From Streptomyces cynarae (GTDB taxonomy: Bacteria; Actinomycetota; Actinomycetes; Streptomycetales; Streptomycetaceae): a DNA stretch of 64,000 nucleotides. The notes beneath the pieces are model-generated. The model worked only from the letters and a program-made list of their open reading frames with translations, had not been told where the DNA came from and made no database searches. Location of the stretch: assembly GCF_025642135.1 (NCBI RefSeq), contig NZ_CP106793.1:868001-932000 (forward strand), read 5' to 3'. Positions 52,272-61,173 of the stretch are shown here, piece by piece (the first letter of the stretch is position 1; each line of letters starts with the position of its first letter). The position numbers and the translations under genes are program-made.

Positions 52272-53161
52272 ATGAGCGGACAGGACGAGCTGGCCGAGCG
52301 GTTCGAGGCGCAGCGCGGCCGGCTGCGGGCGGTCGCGTACCGCATGCTCGGGTCGCTCGGTGAGGCGGAGGACGCCGTCCAGGAGACATGGCTGCGGCTG
52401 GCCAGGACCGACGCGGACGAGGTGGAGAACCTGCCCGGCTGGCTGCGCACCGTGATCTCGAGGATCTGTCTGGACATGCTGCGTTCGCGCGCCTCCCGGC
52501 GCGAGGACCCCGAGCCCCTCTCCGACGAGGTGGAGGCGGGTGGCGGTGCGTCCGGCCCCGAGGAGGAGGCGCTGCTCGCGGACTCGGTGGGTCTGGCGCT
52601 GCTCGTCGTGCTCGACCGGCTCTCCCCCGCCGAGCGGGTGGCGTTCGTGCTGCACGACTCGTTCGGCGTGCCGTTCGAGCAGATCGGGCCCGTCGTGGGC
52701 CGCTCGACGGTCACCACCAAGAAGCTCGCGAGCCGCGCCCGGCACAAGGTCCGCGGCACCTCCGCGCCGCCCGCCGAGCTGGACGGGCACCGCCGGGTCG
52801 TCGAGGCGTTCCTCGCGGCGGCACGCGGGGTGACCTCGGCGGACTGCTGGCGGTGCTGGCGCCCGATGTCGTACGGCGAGCCGACGCCGCAGCGCTGCCG
52901 CCCGGCGGGGCGCCGGAGCTGCGCGGAGCGCGGGCCGTGGCGGAGCAGACGGTGCTGCTGCGCGGGCGGGCCCGGTTGGCCGAGGTGGCGCTGGTGGACG
53001 GGGCCGTGGGAGCCGTGATGGCGCCGCGCGGCCGACTGCGCCTGGTGCTGAAGGTGACGGTCGAGGACGAGAGGATCACCTCCTACGAGGCGATCGCCGA
53101 TCCCGTGCGGCTGCGCGGGCTCGCACTCGCCGTCCTCGATACGGGAGTCACGGGGCGGTGA
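52272..53161 (+). pseudogene. ECF sigma factor, SigJ type, frameshifted
   Basis: The N-terminal 190 residues are a typical ECF41/SigJ sigma factor: region 2 (RAVAYRMLGSLGEAEDAVQE then TWLRL) and region 4 (LSPAERVAFVLHDSFGVPFE, QIGPVVGRSTVTTKKLASRA). After VVEAFLAAARG the frame becomes Trp/Arg/Cys-rich and ends at 53018. One frame over, the expected SnoaL-like domain continues (GDLGGLLAVLAPDVVRRAD, LVDGAVGAVMAPRGRLR) to TGA 53161. Adding one G to the run at 52827-52830 restores GGDLGG and the whole protein. The SnoaL-like tail normally modulates ECF41 activity. An assembly error is likely, but a true truncation would give a tail-less and perhaps deregulated sigma factor. Confidence 0.75.
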
Positions 53162-53165
53162 GGAG

Positions 53166-53375
53166 TCAGCTTCCCTTCTCGGAGACGGTGATGGCGCCCA
53201 CCGGGCAGGCGCGCGCCGCCTCCCGCACCAGTGGGTCGCCGCCGCCGTCCTCCTTGCCGGGCAGCACCTGGCTGAAGCCGTCGTCGTCCTGGGTGAAGAC
53301 TGCGGGGGCGGTCAGGGCGCACTGGCCGGCGCCGATGCAGACGTCCGGGTCGATGGAGATGGAGATGTCGGTCAT
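53166..53375 (-). CDS. [3Fe-4S] ferredoxin for the P450
   Basis: A 69-residue single-cluster ferredoxin. The cluster ligands are the Cys pair in DPDVCIGAGQCALTAP and the Cys in ARACPVGAI, giving the three-cysteine pattern of P450 partner ferredoxins in Streptomyces. It would pass electrons to the P450 encoded just upstream. TAGGAGG overlaps the P450 stop and lies before its ATG, so the genes are coupled. It converges with the sigma factor gene with only four bases between. Confidence 0.9.
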   Translation of the reverse strand: MTDISISIDPDVCIGAGQCALTAPAVFTQDDDGFSQVLPGKEDGGGDPLVREAARACPVGAITVSEKGS

Positions 53376-53387
53376 GGCCGCAGCCTC

Positions 53388-54596
53388 CTACCAGCTGACG
53401 GGGAGTTCCAGCATCCCCTGGACCGTGTCGCCCGGTTTGAAGGGGATCTCCTCCGCCGGGGCGGCGAGCCGCAGTCCGGGCAGCCTGTCGAAGAGGGTGC
53501 GCAGGGCGATCTCCAGCTCGGCCCGCGCCAGGTTCTGGCCGAGGCACTGGTGGATGCCGAACCCGAAGGCGACGTGGTGACGGGCCGGGCGGTGCCAGTC
53601 GAGGGTGTCCGGTTCGGGGAAGGCGGTGGTGTCGCGGTTGATGACGGACGTGGAGAACAGGACGCCCTCGTCGGCCCGGATCCTCGTACTGGCGATCTCG
53701 ATGTCCTCGGTGGCCACCCGCACCAGCCCGTCGGCGATGGAGAGGAAACGCAGCAACTCCTCCACCGCGGCGGACATCAGACCCGGGTCGGCGCGCAGTT
53801 CGGCAAGCTGTTCGGGGTGGTGCAGCAGGGTGAAGGTGCCGAGGGAGATCATGTTGGCGGTCGTCTCGTGCCCGGCGACCAGCAGGAGCGTGGCCAGAGA
53901 GACCAGCTCGTCCCGGTCCAGTGCGCCCTCCCGCAGTTGCTCCTGGATCAGCTCGTCGAGCAGTCCGTCCCCCGGTTCCTCACGCTTGCGGTCGATCAGC
54001 TCCTCGAAGTAGGTGTTCAGCCGGTCGCGGGCGTCCTGGGTGTCGGCCGCGGAGGGGCCGCGCAGCAGCCTGCGTGACTGCTCCTCGAAGAAGTCGTGGT
54101 CGGCGTACGGCACGCCGAGCAGCGCGCAGATCACCATCGACGGCAGCGGCAGCGCGAAGGCGCTCACCAGTTCGGCGGGCGGGCCCGCGGCCTCCATGGC
54201 GTCCAGGAGCCGGTCGACGATGGCCTGGATCTGGGGGCGCAGTGCCGTGGCCCGCTTGAGCGTGAAGCTCGGCACCAGCATGCGGCGCTGAGCACGGTGC
54301 TCGGGGTCGTCGACGCCGAGCAGGGCGAGCCTGCGGTTGCGGGCGGCGGCGAAGCGTGCGGTGACGGCGGGGAACGCGGACCGGGTCCGGTCGGAGGACA
54401 GGCGCGGGTCGGCGAGCAGCGCGCGGGCGGTGGCGTGCCCGGTGACGACCCATACGTCGCGGCCGTCGTAGAGGGTGACCCGGGTCAGGTGCCGGGCCGA
54501 GCGGAGCGGCTCGTAGGCGGTGGGCGGGTGGTAGGGGCAGGTGCGGTTCTGGGGGAAGGCGACGGGTTCTGACACGGTCGTACCGGTTTTCGTCAT
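53388..54596 (-). CDS. Cytochrome P450, CYP105-like
   Basis: A 402-residue soluble P450. The heme ligand is Cys351 in AFGFGIHQCLGQNLAR. The I-helix oxygen-binding motif is LLVAGHETTANMIS and the K-helix ExxR is VEELLRFL. The start FPQNRTCPYHPPTAYEPLR is typical for CYP105 enzymes, which oxidise xenobiotics and polyketides. GAGG stands six bases before ATG 54596. It is followed by the ferredoxin gene. A 19-base palindrome lies 40 bases upstream of its start and is the probable repressor site. Confidence 0.93.
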   Translation of the reverse strand: MTKTGTTVSEPVAFPQNRTCPYHPPTAYEPLRSARHLTRVTLYDGRDVWVVTGHATARALLADPRLSSDRTRSAFPAVTARFAAARNRRLALLGVDDPEHRAQRRMLVPSFTLKRATALRPQIQAIVDRLLDAMEAAGPPAELVSAFALPLPSMVICALLGVPYADHDFFEEQSRRLLRGPSAADTQDARDRLNTYFEELIDRKREEPGDGLLDELIQEQLREGALDRDELVSLATLLLVAGHETTANMISLGTFTLLHHPEQLAELRADPGLMSAAVEELLRFLSIADGLVRVATEDIEIASTRIRADEGVLFSTSVINRDTTAFPEPDTLDWHRPARHHVAFGFGIHQCLGQNLARAELEIALRTLFDRLPGLRLAAPAEEIPFKPGDTVQGMLELPVSW

Positions 54597-54635
54597 GAAT
54601 GACCTCGCACGGAGATTCCCTTTGCCGATCATCAT

Positions 54636-54654
54636 TAGATGCCTCGGGCATCTA
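54636..54654. promoter_or_regulatory. Palindromic operator before the P450
   Basis: TAGATGCC-TCG-GGCATCTA is a perfect 8-base-arm palindrome, 40 bases upstream of the P450 start. On the minus strand TAATGAT follows directly and could be the -10 box, so a repressor here would block the promoter. No repressor gene is adjacent. Confidence 0.6.
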
Positions 54655-54856
54655 CAGGGCCACTCGAAGTTCGGCCAGATGCGCCGACCGCCGCATATGG
54701 CCAAAGTAATTCGCTTGCCCGTGCGCCGCCGGTCGTCCAGGCTCTGCCCATGCCGATCACCGAAGCCTTTCTGTCGCCGTCCTGCGCCGCCGTTCGCGGG
54801 GTACGGGCGCGACAGCAGCGGTGCGGCCGGTCGCGGAGGCCCGTGACTCTCCTGCC

Positions 54857-55490
54857 GTGACCGCCGCACTCGTCGCGGGCCTGATCGCGGGCTACGGCAT
54901 CGCGGTGCCCGTCGGTGCGGTGGGGACCTACCTGGTGTCCCTGACCGCCCGTACGTCCCTGCGGACCGGAGCGTGCGCCGCACTCGGTGTCGCCACCGCC
55001 GACGGGCTCTACGCCCTGGTGGCGACCGCCGGCGGCAGCGCTCTCGCCGCGGCGCTCCAGCCGGTGCTGGTCCCGCTGCGCTGGGCGGCGGCGCTGGTGC
55101 TGGCCGCGCTCGCCGTGCACGGCGGCGTCCGCGCGGTGCGCCGGTACCGCTCGTCGGGGACCGCCGCGACGGTCGATGCAGTGCCACCGGGTCCCGCGAG
55201 GGCGTATCTCGGCCTGCTGGGCGTCACGCTGCTCAACCCGACCACCGTCGTCTACTTCGCCGCACTGGTGGTCGGCAGCCGCACCACGGAGACCGTCCGG
55301 CTCCTGGACCAGGGCGTGTTCGTGCTCGCGGCGTTCGCCGCGTCCGCGAGCTGGCAGCTGCTCCTGGCCGGCGGCGGTGCGCTGCTCGGCCGGGCGCTGA
55401 CCGGGCGGCGCGCGGCGGCTGGTGACGGCGCTGGTCTCCTGCGCGGTCGTCGCGGTACTGGCGGTCCGGATGCCGGCCGGCGCGTGGTGA
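54857..55490 (+). pseudogene. LysE family transporter, frameshifted at the C-terminus
   Basis: A membrane exporter of the LysE/RhtB type of about 210 residues. The start VTAALVAGLIAGYGIAVPVG, LNPTTVVYFAALVVG and five hydrophobic segments fit the family. Near residue 185 (ALTGRR) the frame turns into Gly/Arg-rich text that runs to 55504. One frame over, LVTALVSCAVVAVLAVRMPA forms the missing last helix and stops at 55490. Removing one base in the GGGCGGCGCGCGG stretch (55403-55415) restores it. GTG 54857 is the likely start, with a weak ribosome site. Confidence 0.7.
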
Positions 55491-55607
55491 GGATGAATCC
55501 GTAGGCGGCTGGTGTTGAATCGTGAACCGTGTGGTCCGCGGCCCGGGGCGTGGGTCCGCGGCACCACGGACGAGACAGCAGTCGTACACGACGATGGGAC
55601 GGATGCC

Positions 55608-56054
55608 ATGCCTCTTGAGGGCGAGTACGAGCCCAGCCCGGAGCAGTGGGTGCGCGAACAGGTCGAACTGTACGAGAGTTCCGGCGGCACCAAGGGGACG
55701 ACGCTCCTGGACACGGGGATGCCGGTGGTCATCCTCACCACCCTCGGCGCCAAGTCCGGCAAGATCCGCAAGACTCCCGTGATGCGTGTCGAACACGAGG
55801 GACGGTACGCCGTCGTGGCCTCGCTGGGCGGCGCGCCCAAGCACCCCGTCTGGTACTACAACCTTAAGCAGCATCCAACGGTGGAGCTTCAGGACGGGCC
55901 GCAGCGGCAGGAGATGACGGCCCGTGAGGTGACGGGCGAGGAGAAAGCGGCGTGGTGGGAGCGGGCGGTCGCCGCGTATCCGCCGTACGCCGACTACCAG
56001 AAGAAGACCGACCGGGTCATCCCCGTCTTCGTGCTGGAGCCGACCGGGAAGTGA
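55608..56054 (+). CDS. Ddn-type deazaflavin (F420)-dependent oxidoreductase
   Basis: A 148-residue split-barrel protein of the Ddn/F420-nitroreductase family. It has [40 protein letters not shown] and [10 protein letters not shown], the conserved core that binds F420 in actinobacteria. It reduces quinones or nitro compounds with F420H2. ATG 55608 gives the usual N-terminal helix; an in-frame extension exists but has no better ribosome site. A very strong terminator follows. Confidence 0.88.
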   Translation: MPLEGEYEPSPEQWVREQVELYESSGGTKGTTLLDTGMPVVILTTLGAKSGKIRKTPVMRVEHEGRYAVVASLGGAPKHPVWYYNLKQHPTVELQDGPQRQEMTAREVTGEEKAAWWERAVAAYPPYADYQKKTDRVIPVFVLEPTGK

Positions 56055-56066
56055 CCCCCCTCGCGT

Positions 56067-56099
56067 CGAGCCGCACGGGCGGCGCGCCCGTGCGGCTCG
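56067..56099. terminator. Strong hairpin terminator
   Basis: Perfect 15-base arms (CGAGCCGCACGGGCG and its complement) with a 3-base loop GCG, between the converging F420-enzyme and PP2C-regulator genes. Confidence 0.8.
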
Positions 56100-56146
56100 T
56101 ACGACCCGTACGGCCCGTGCGCCTCGAGCGCTGTGCGGGTCACCGG

Positions 56147-58483
56147 TCAGTCCGGCAGCGGCTGTTCGGCCCAGATCGTCTTTCCCTCGCTGGTCTGCCG
56201 GCTGCCCCAGCGCTGGGTGAGCTGGGCGACCAGAAGCAGACCGCGGCCTCCCTCGTCGTAGGCGTGCGCGCGACGCAGATGCGGCGAGGTCGAACTGCCG
56301 TCGGAGACCTCGCAGATCAGTGAGCGGTCCCTGATCAGCCTCAGCTGGATGGGGGGCCCGCCGTAGCGGATCGCATTGGTCACCAGTTCGCTGACGACGA
56401 GTTCCGTGACGAACCCGGCCTCGTCCAGCCCCCAGTCGGCGAGCCGGTCGACGGCGTACTGCCGGGCCGTGGCCACGGACGCGGGGTCCGGCGGGACGTC
56501 CCAGGTGCCCACCCGGTCGGCGCCCAGGGCCCGGGTGCGGGCCAGCAGCAGGGCCACGTCGTCGCCGGGCTCCTCGGACAGCACCGACTTCAGGACCGTG
56601 TCGCACAGGGCGTCGAGGGAGCCGCTCGGTGTCTCCAGGGCACGGCACAACTCGGTGGTGCCGTGGTCCAGGTCGCGCTCGCGGCCCTCGCCGATCAACC
56701 CGTCCGTGTACAGGGCGATCAGCGAGCCCTCCTCCAGGTCCAGCTCCCTCGCCTCGAAGGGGAGGCCGCCGACGCCGAGCGGCGGGCCCGCTGACATGGT
56801 GACCAGCCGGGCGGTGCCGTCGGGCGCGAGGACGGCCGGCGCGGGATGCCCCGCGGCGGCCAGGGCCAGGCGGCGGGTGACCGGGTCGTAGACCGCGTAG
56901 AGGCAGGTCGCCCCGAGTTCGCCCACCTCGTCACCGCCCTCGCCCGTGGCCAGGTGGGTGACCAGGTCGTCCAGGTGGGTGAGGAGTTCGTCGGGCGGCA
57001 GGTCCACGTCGGCCAGGGTGCGCACGGCCGTGCGCAGCCGGCCCATGGTGGCCGAGGAGCGGATGCCGTGCCCGACGACGTCACCGACGACGAGGGCGAC
57101 CCTGCTGCCGGACAGCGGGATCACGTCGAACCAGTCACCGCCGATCCCGGCCAGCGATCCGGACGGCAGATAGCGGTGGGCCACCTCCACCGCGGCCTGT
57201 CCTGGCAGGCCGCGCGGCAGCAGGCTGTGCTGGAGGGCGAGTGCGGTCCCGCGTTCGCGGGCGAAGCGGCGGGCGTTGTCGACGCAGACGGCCGCCCGGC
57301 TCGCCAGCTCCTCGGCGAGCACGGCGTCGTCCGCGGCGTAGGGGTCGGGGTTGACGATGCGCACGAGCACCGCGACGCCCAGGGTGGTGCCGCGGGCCCG
57401 CAGCGGCACCGCCACCAGGGAGTGGGCGCCCCTGCGGTACGCGGCGTCGCCCACCCCTCGGGCGTTGCGCTCCTGCACCCAGCGGTCGAAGTCGGGTTCG
57501 CCGACCCGGCGCAGCACGGCGCGGCCTTCGCGCAGGGCCCGCGCGGGCGGTGAGAAGGGAGAGTAGGTGTCGACGTCCCCCAGCTGGACGGCCGCCTCGG
57601 GCGTGCCCTCGGTGACCGACCGGTGGGCGATGCGGCGCAGGGCGACGTCTCCCTCCGCCAGGACGGGCGGTTCCTCCGCGCCGAGCACCCAGTCGAGCAG
57701 ATCCACACTGGCGAAGTCGGCGACACCTGGGACGACCACCTCCAGCAGCTCCCCGGCGGTGCGCGGGACGTCCAGCGTGGTACCGATGACGGTGGATGCC
57801 TCGTTGAGCAGGACCAGGCGCCGACGCGCCCAGTACTGCTCGCTGTTGTCGACGGCCGACATGGCGACGGCGGTCATCTCGCCGGGTGCGCAGCACACCG
57901 GCCACATGTCGATGGTCCAGGCGTGCTCCCGGCGCTCCGACGGGGCGCGGGTGTAGCTCTCGTAGTGCACGGGGAGCCCGGTCTCGGCGACCCGGCGCAG
58001 CTGCCGGTGGAGGCGCCGGCCCGACTCGTCGTCGGCCACCGTGTCCGGCAGGTACCGCCCGGTCAACGTGTCCGCGTCGACCTGCAGGATCTCGCCGGCC
58101 CGGTCGTTGGCGCGGATGTAGCGCTGCCCCAGGTCGAAGACGGACATCGCGACCGGCGCCTGCTGGAAAGCCCTGGCCACCAGCACCGCGTCCGCCGTGG
58201 CGGGCGCGGTGGTGACCACGAATCCCTGCGGGGAGCCGTCCGCCCCCATGACCGGGTGCACGCTCAGGCGCAGCGGGAGGGGGTGGCCGTCGCGGTGGCG
58301 CAGGACGACGGTGCCCGTCAGGGCGGTCAGGCCCGGTAGCGGTACGTCCTCGGCGAGCAGCTCCTGTACGGCGCGTCCCACGACCTCCTCGGCCGTGTAT
58401 CCCGTCAGCCGCCGGGCGCCCTCGCTCCATCCCGTCAGCGTGCCCCGGGCATCGACGATCGCCGCAGCGGCGGCTTGCTCCAT
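56147..58483 (-). CDS. PAS-GAF-PP2C-HATPase regulator (SpoIIE type), copy 2
   Basis: A 778-residue paralogue of the protein at 43463-45859. Order: PAS (1-90), second PAS with FDLGQRYIRANDRAGEIL, GAF (about 230-400), PP2C (LQHSLLPRGLPGQAAVEVAH, IGGDWFDVIPLSGSRVALVV, GDDVALLLARTR) and HATPase (VVSELVTNAIRYGGPPIQLR, EGGRGLLLVAQLTQRWGSRQ). It should act on anti-anti-sigma proteins in the stress or development network. The two copies keep domain order and many blocks identical but differ in the PAS ligand regions, so they probably answer different inputs. Confidence 0.92.
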   Translation of the reverse strand: MEQAAAAAIVDARGTLTGWSEGARRLTGYTAEEVVGRAVQELLAEDVPLPGLTALTGTVVLRHRDGHPLPLRLSVHPVMGADGSPQGFVVTTAPATADAVLVARAFQQAPVAMSVFDLGQRYIRANDRAGEILQVDADTLTGRYLPDTVADDESGRRLHRQLRRVAETGLPVHYESYTRAPSERREHAWTIDMWPVCCAPGEMTAVAMSAVDNSEQYWARRRLVLLNEASTVIGTTLDVPRTAGELLEVVVPGVADFASVDLLDWVLGAEEPPVLAEGDVALRRIAHRSVTEGTPEAAVQLGDVDTYSPFSPPARALREGRAVLRRVGEPDFDRWVQERNARGVGDAAYRRGAHSLVAVPLRARGTTLGVAVLVRIVNPDPYAADDAVLAEELASRAAVCVDNARRFARERGTALALQHSLLPRGLPGQAAVEVAHRYLPSGSLAGIGGDWFDVIPLSGSRVALVVGDVVGHGIRSSATMGRLRTAVRTLADVDLPPDELLTHLDDLVTHLATGEGGDEVGELGATCLYAVYDPVTRRLALAAAGHPAPAVLAPDGTARLVTMSAGPPLGVGGLPFEARELDLEEGSLIALYTDGLIGEGRERDLDHGTTELCRALETPSGSLDALCDTVLKSVLSEEPGDDVALLLARTRALGADRVGTWDVPPDPASVATARQYAVDRLADWGLDEAGFVTELVVSELVTNAIRYGGPPIQLRLIRDRSLICEVSDGSSTSPHLRRAHAYDEGGRGLLLVAQLTQRWGSRQTSEGKTIWAEQPLPD

Positions 58484-58620
58484 GTTCTCAGAATGATCCC
58501 TGGGGTGCGTTGCCTCAACCGGGCACCCGGCACCGGGCGCGGCTGCCGCGTCGTACGGTGCACGCGCGCGACCCGTCGGAATCCACCTGCATGAGGCGCT
58601 CCGCGCGGGGCAACCGTCCC

Positions 58621-59694
58621 CTAGGCCCCGCCGTGTTCCCCCGTCGCGGCGGGGCTCTTCGTGTGCGTGTCCGGGTGCCGGGACGCCGAGCGGGTCGGGG
58701 CGTCCGTGATGTCGAGGAAGATCTGGTCGGCCTGGGGGACCTCCCGGGTGAGCGAGCGCTTGATGCGCACCGCGACGTCCTCGACCTCCTCGCTGTCCAG
58801 GCCGGGGACGAGGTCGATCCGGGCGGCGACCAGGATGGACTCCAGGCCCAGCTGCATGGTCTGCAGCGCCTCCACGCTGTCGATCTCGGACTGAGCCTGG
58901 AGCAGTTCCCGGATCCGGCGGCTGAGATCGGGATCGGCGGCCTGGCCGATCAGCTGGTCGCGGGCGTCACGGCCGAGCCGGAAGGCGACGTACACGAGTA
59001 GCGCGCCGATGGCGAGCGACGCGGACGCCTCCCACACGACCTGCCCGGTGACCATGTGCAGCGCCATGCCGACGATCGCGAGGACCACGCCCAGCACCGC
59101 CGTGCTGTCCTCGGCCAGGACCGTCCGCAGCGCCGGGTCCCGCAGCGCCCGCAGGGACGTGCCGTGCTGCCGGCGCACCTGGTGCAGGGCCCGCACCAGG
59201 GAGACGCCCTCCGACACCAGCGCCACCCCGAGCACCACGAGCCCGGCGACATAGCCGCTGTGCGACTCCTCCGCGCCGCTCTTCAGCGCCTCGAAGCCCT
59301 GGAAGAAGGAGAAGCAGCCGCCCATGACGAAGATGCCGACGGCCGCGAGGAGCGACCAGAAGAACCGTTCCTTGCCGTAGCCGAAGGGGTGGCGCCGGTC
59401 GGCCGGGCGGCGGCTGCGGCGCAGCGCGGCCAACAGGAAGACCTCGTTCAGGCTGTCCGCGACGGAGTGCGCCGCCTCCGACAGCAGCGCCGGCGAGCCG
59501 GCGAGGAGTCCCCCGACGGCCTTGGCCACGGCGATCAGCAGGTTGGCGCCGAGCGCCACGAGGACCGTGACACGCGTACTGCCGTCCGAGGACCCGTCGC
59601 GCCGCTCCGGCTCGCGTCGCTGCCGCCCGTCGTCCGAGGGCGCCCGTGCGACTGCCGTACTGTCCCGTTCCGTATCCGAGGATGTCCTGCTCAC
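58621..59694 (-). CDS. Cation diffusion facilitator family transporter
   Basis: A 357-residue membrane transporter of the CDF family, which exports divalent metals such as zinc, cobalt or iron in exchange for protons. Visible are GANLLIAVAKAVGGLLAGSP, ALLSEAAHSVADSLNEVFLL (metal-binding His/Asp in helix 2), HPFGYGKERFFWSLL and, in helix 5, EDSTAVLGVVLAIVG. The C-terminal cytosolic domain carries LGLESILVAARIDLVPG. GTG 59694 is my start; its ribosome site is weak. It is divergent from the glutathionyl-hydroquinone reductase gene. Confidence 0.87.
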   Translation of the reverse strand: MSRTSSDTERDSTAVARAPSDDGRQRREPERRDGSSDGSTRVTVLVALGANLLIAVAKAVGGLLAGSPALLSEAAHSVADSLNEVFLLAALRRSRRPADRRHPFGYGKERFFWSLLAAVGIFVMGGCFSFFQGFEALKSGAEESHSGYVAGLVVLGVALVSEGVSLVRALHQVRRQHGTSLRALRDPALRTVLAEDSTAVLGVVLAIVGMALHMVTGQVVWEASASLAIGALLVYVAFRLGRDARDQLIGQAADPDLSRRIRELLQAQSEIDSVEALQTMQLGLESILVAARIDLVPGLDSEEVEDVAVRIKRSLTREVPQADQIFLDITDAPTRSASRHPDTHTKSPAATGEHGGA

Positions 59695-59794
59695 CTCGCC
59701 CGATTGCCCCCATCCGCGCCTCTCACACGGTGTCGGGACGCAAATCGGGGAACCCGAGCGGCGTGCGACGGACGCCGGTGCGAGGAGGGGCCGC

Positions 59795-60820
59795 ATGACC
59801 GACGGCAACAGCGAGTACAGCAACAGCGCATACGGGAAGAAGCAGTTCAAGCGGTCCAGGAGCCACTTCGCGGACCGCATCACCGCTGATGGGCGCGACG
59901 GCTGGCCGGTCGAGGCCGGCCGCTACCGGCTGGTGGCCAGCCGGGCCTGCCCCTGGGCGAGCCGGGCCGTGATCTCGCGGCGGCTGCTCGGGCTCGAGGA
60001 CGCCATGTCGCTGGCCATCGCCGATCCCATCCAGGACGACCGCAGCTGGCGGTTCACCCTCGACCCCGACGGCCGCGATCCCGTCCTCGGCATCCGCTAC
60101 CTCAGCGAGGCCTACGACGCCCGCGAGACCGGATACCCCGGCGGTGTCAGTGTGCCCGCGGTCGTGGACGTGCCGAGCGGCAGGCTGGTCACGAACGACT
60201 ACCAGCAGATCACCCTGGACCTGGCCACCGAGTGGACGTCGCTGCACCGCAGCGGTGCGCCCGACCTCTACCCGGAGCGGTTGCGCGACGAGATCGACGA
60301 CGTGATGCGCCTCGTGTACAAGGACGTCAACAACGGGGTGTACCGGGCGGGTTTCGCCCACCAGCAGAAGGAGTACGAGGAGGCGTGCACAGACGTGTTC
60401 CGTCGGCTGGAGTGGCTGTCGGAGCGCCTGGCCGGACAGCGCTACCTGGTCGGTGACACGATCACCGAGGCCGACATCCGGCTGTTCACGACGCTGGTCC
60501 GTTTCGACGCCGTCTACCACGGTCACTTCAAGTGCAACCGCTGGAAGCTGGCGGAGGACCCGGTGCTGTGGGCGTACGCCCGCGATCTGTTCCAGACGCC
60601 CGGCTTCGGCGACACCGTCGACTTCGACCACATCAAGCGGCACTACTACCAGGTGCACACGGGCATCAATCCCACCGGGATCGTGCCGCTCGGACCGGAC
60701 CTGGCCGGCTGGCTCACGCCGCACGGCCGGGAGGACCTCGGCGGGCGCCCGTTCGGTGACGGGACGCCGCCGGGGCCGGTGCCCGCGGCCGAGCACGTTC
60801 CGGTCGAGGGGCGGCCTTGA
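59795..60820 (+). CDS. Glutathionyl-hydroquinone reductase homologue (Xi-class GST)
   Basis: A 341-residue Xi-class glutathione transferase relative. The catalytic Cys is in VASRACPWASRAVI, the hallmark CPWA motif. The middle contains NDYQQITLDLATEW and the C-terminal helical domain GQRYLVGDTITEADIRLFTT, HGHFKCNRWKLAEDP and YYQVHTGINPTGIVPLGP. These enzymes reduce glutathionyl- or related thiol-hydroquinone adducts. Streptomyces makes mycothiol instead of glutathione, so mycothiol adducts are the likely substrate. GAGGAGGGG precedes ATG 59795. Confidence 0.9.
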   Translation: MTDGNSEYSNSAYGKKQFKRSRSHFADRITADGRDGWPVEAGRYRLVASRACPWASRAVISRRLLGLEDAMSLAIADPIQDDRSWRFTLDPDGRDPVLGIRYLSEAYDARETGYPGGVSVPAVVDVPSGRLVTNDYQQITLDLATEWTSLHRSGAPDLYPERLRDEIDDVMRLVYKDVNNGVYRAGFAHQQKEYEEACTDVFRRLEWLSERLAGQRYLVGDTITEADIRLFTTLVRFDAVYHGHFKCNRWKLAEDPVLWAYARDLFQTPGFGDTVDFDHIKRHYYQVHTGINPTGIVPLGPDLAGWLTPHGREDLGGRPFGDGTPPGPVPAAEHVPVEGRP

Positions 60821-60867
60821 GGCGCCTGGGCAGGTACGCACGAGGTACGGACACCAAGGAGGGAAAC

Positions 60868-61173
60868 GTGGCCCACGACAAGAAGAAACCGAAGCTTCCG
60901 CTCGTCTACCGGCCTGTCGGGTTCGCCCTCGGCTGGGCGAGCGGGGCCCTCGCGGGGTACGCCTTCCGGGCGACGTGGAAGGCGATACGCCACGAGGACG
61001 ACGCGCCCGACGCGCTGGACCGGGACCGCGGCTGGGGCGAGGTGCTGCTCGCCGCGGCGCTTCAGGGCGCCCTGTTCGCGGTCGCGCGCAGCCTGGCGGA
61101 CCGGACGGGGGCGAAGGCGATCGAACGGTCGACGGGCGTGTGGCCGGGCGGGGACAAGGGCGGCCGGGACTGA
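60868..61173 (+). CDS. DUF4235 membrane protein
   Basis: A 101-residue small membrane protein. It has a basic start (VAHDKKKPKLPLVYRPVGFA), one hydrophobic segment (LGWASGALAGYAFRATW) and a second (EVLLAAALQGALFAVARSLA), the pattern of DUF4235. GTG 60868 follows AAGGAGGGAAAC, a strong site. It follows the reductase gene by 47 bases on the same strand and is followed by the repeat array. Function unknown. Confidence 0.85.
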   Translation: MAHDKKKPKLPLVYRPVGFALGWASGALAGYAFRATWKAIRHEDDAPDALDRDRGWGEVLLAAALQGALFAVARSLADRTGAKAIERSTGVWPGGDKGGRD

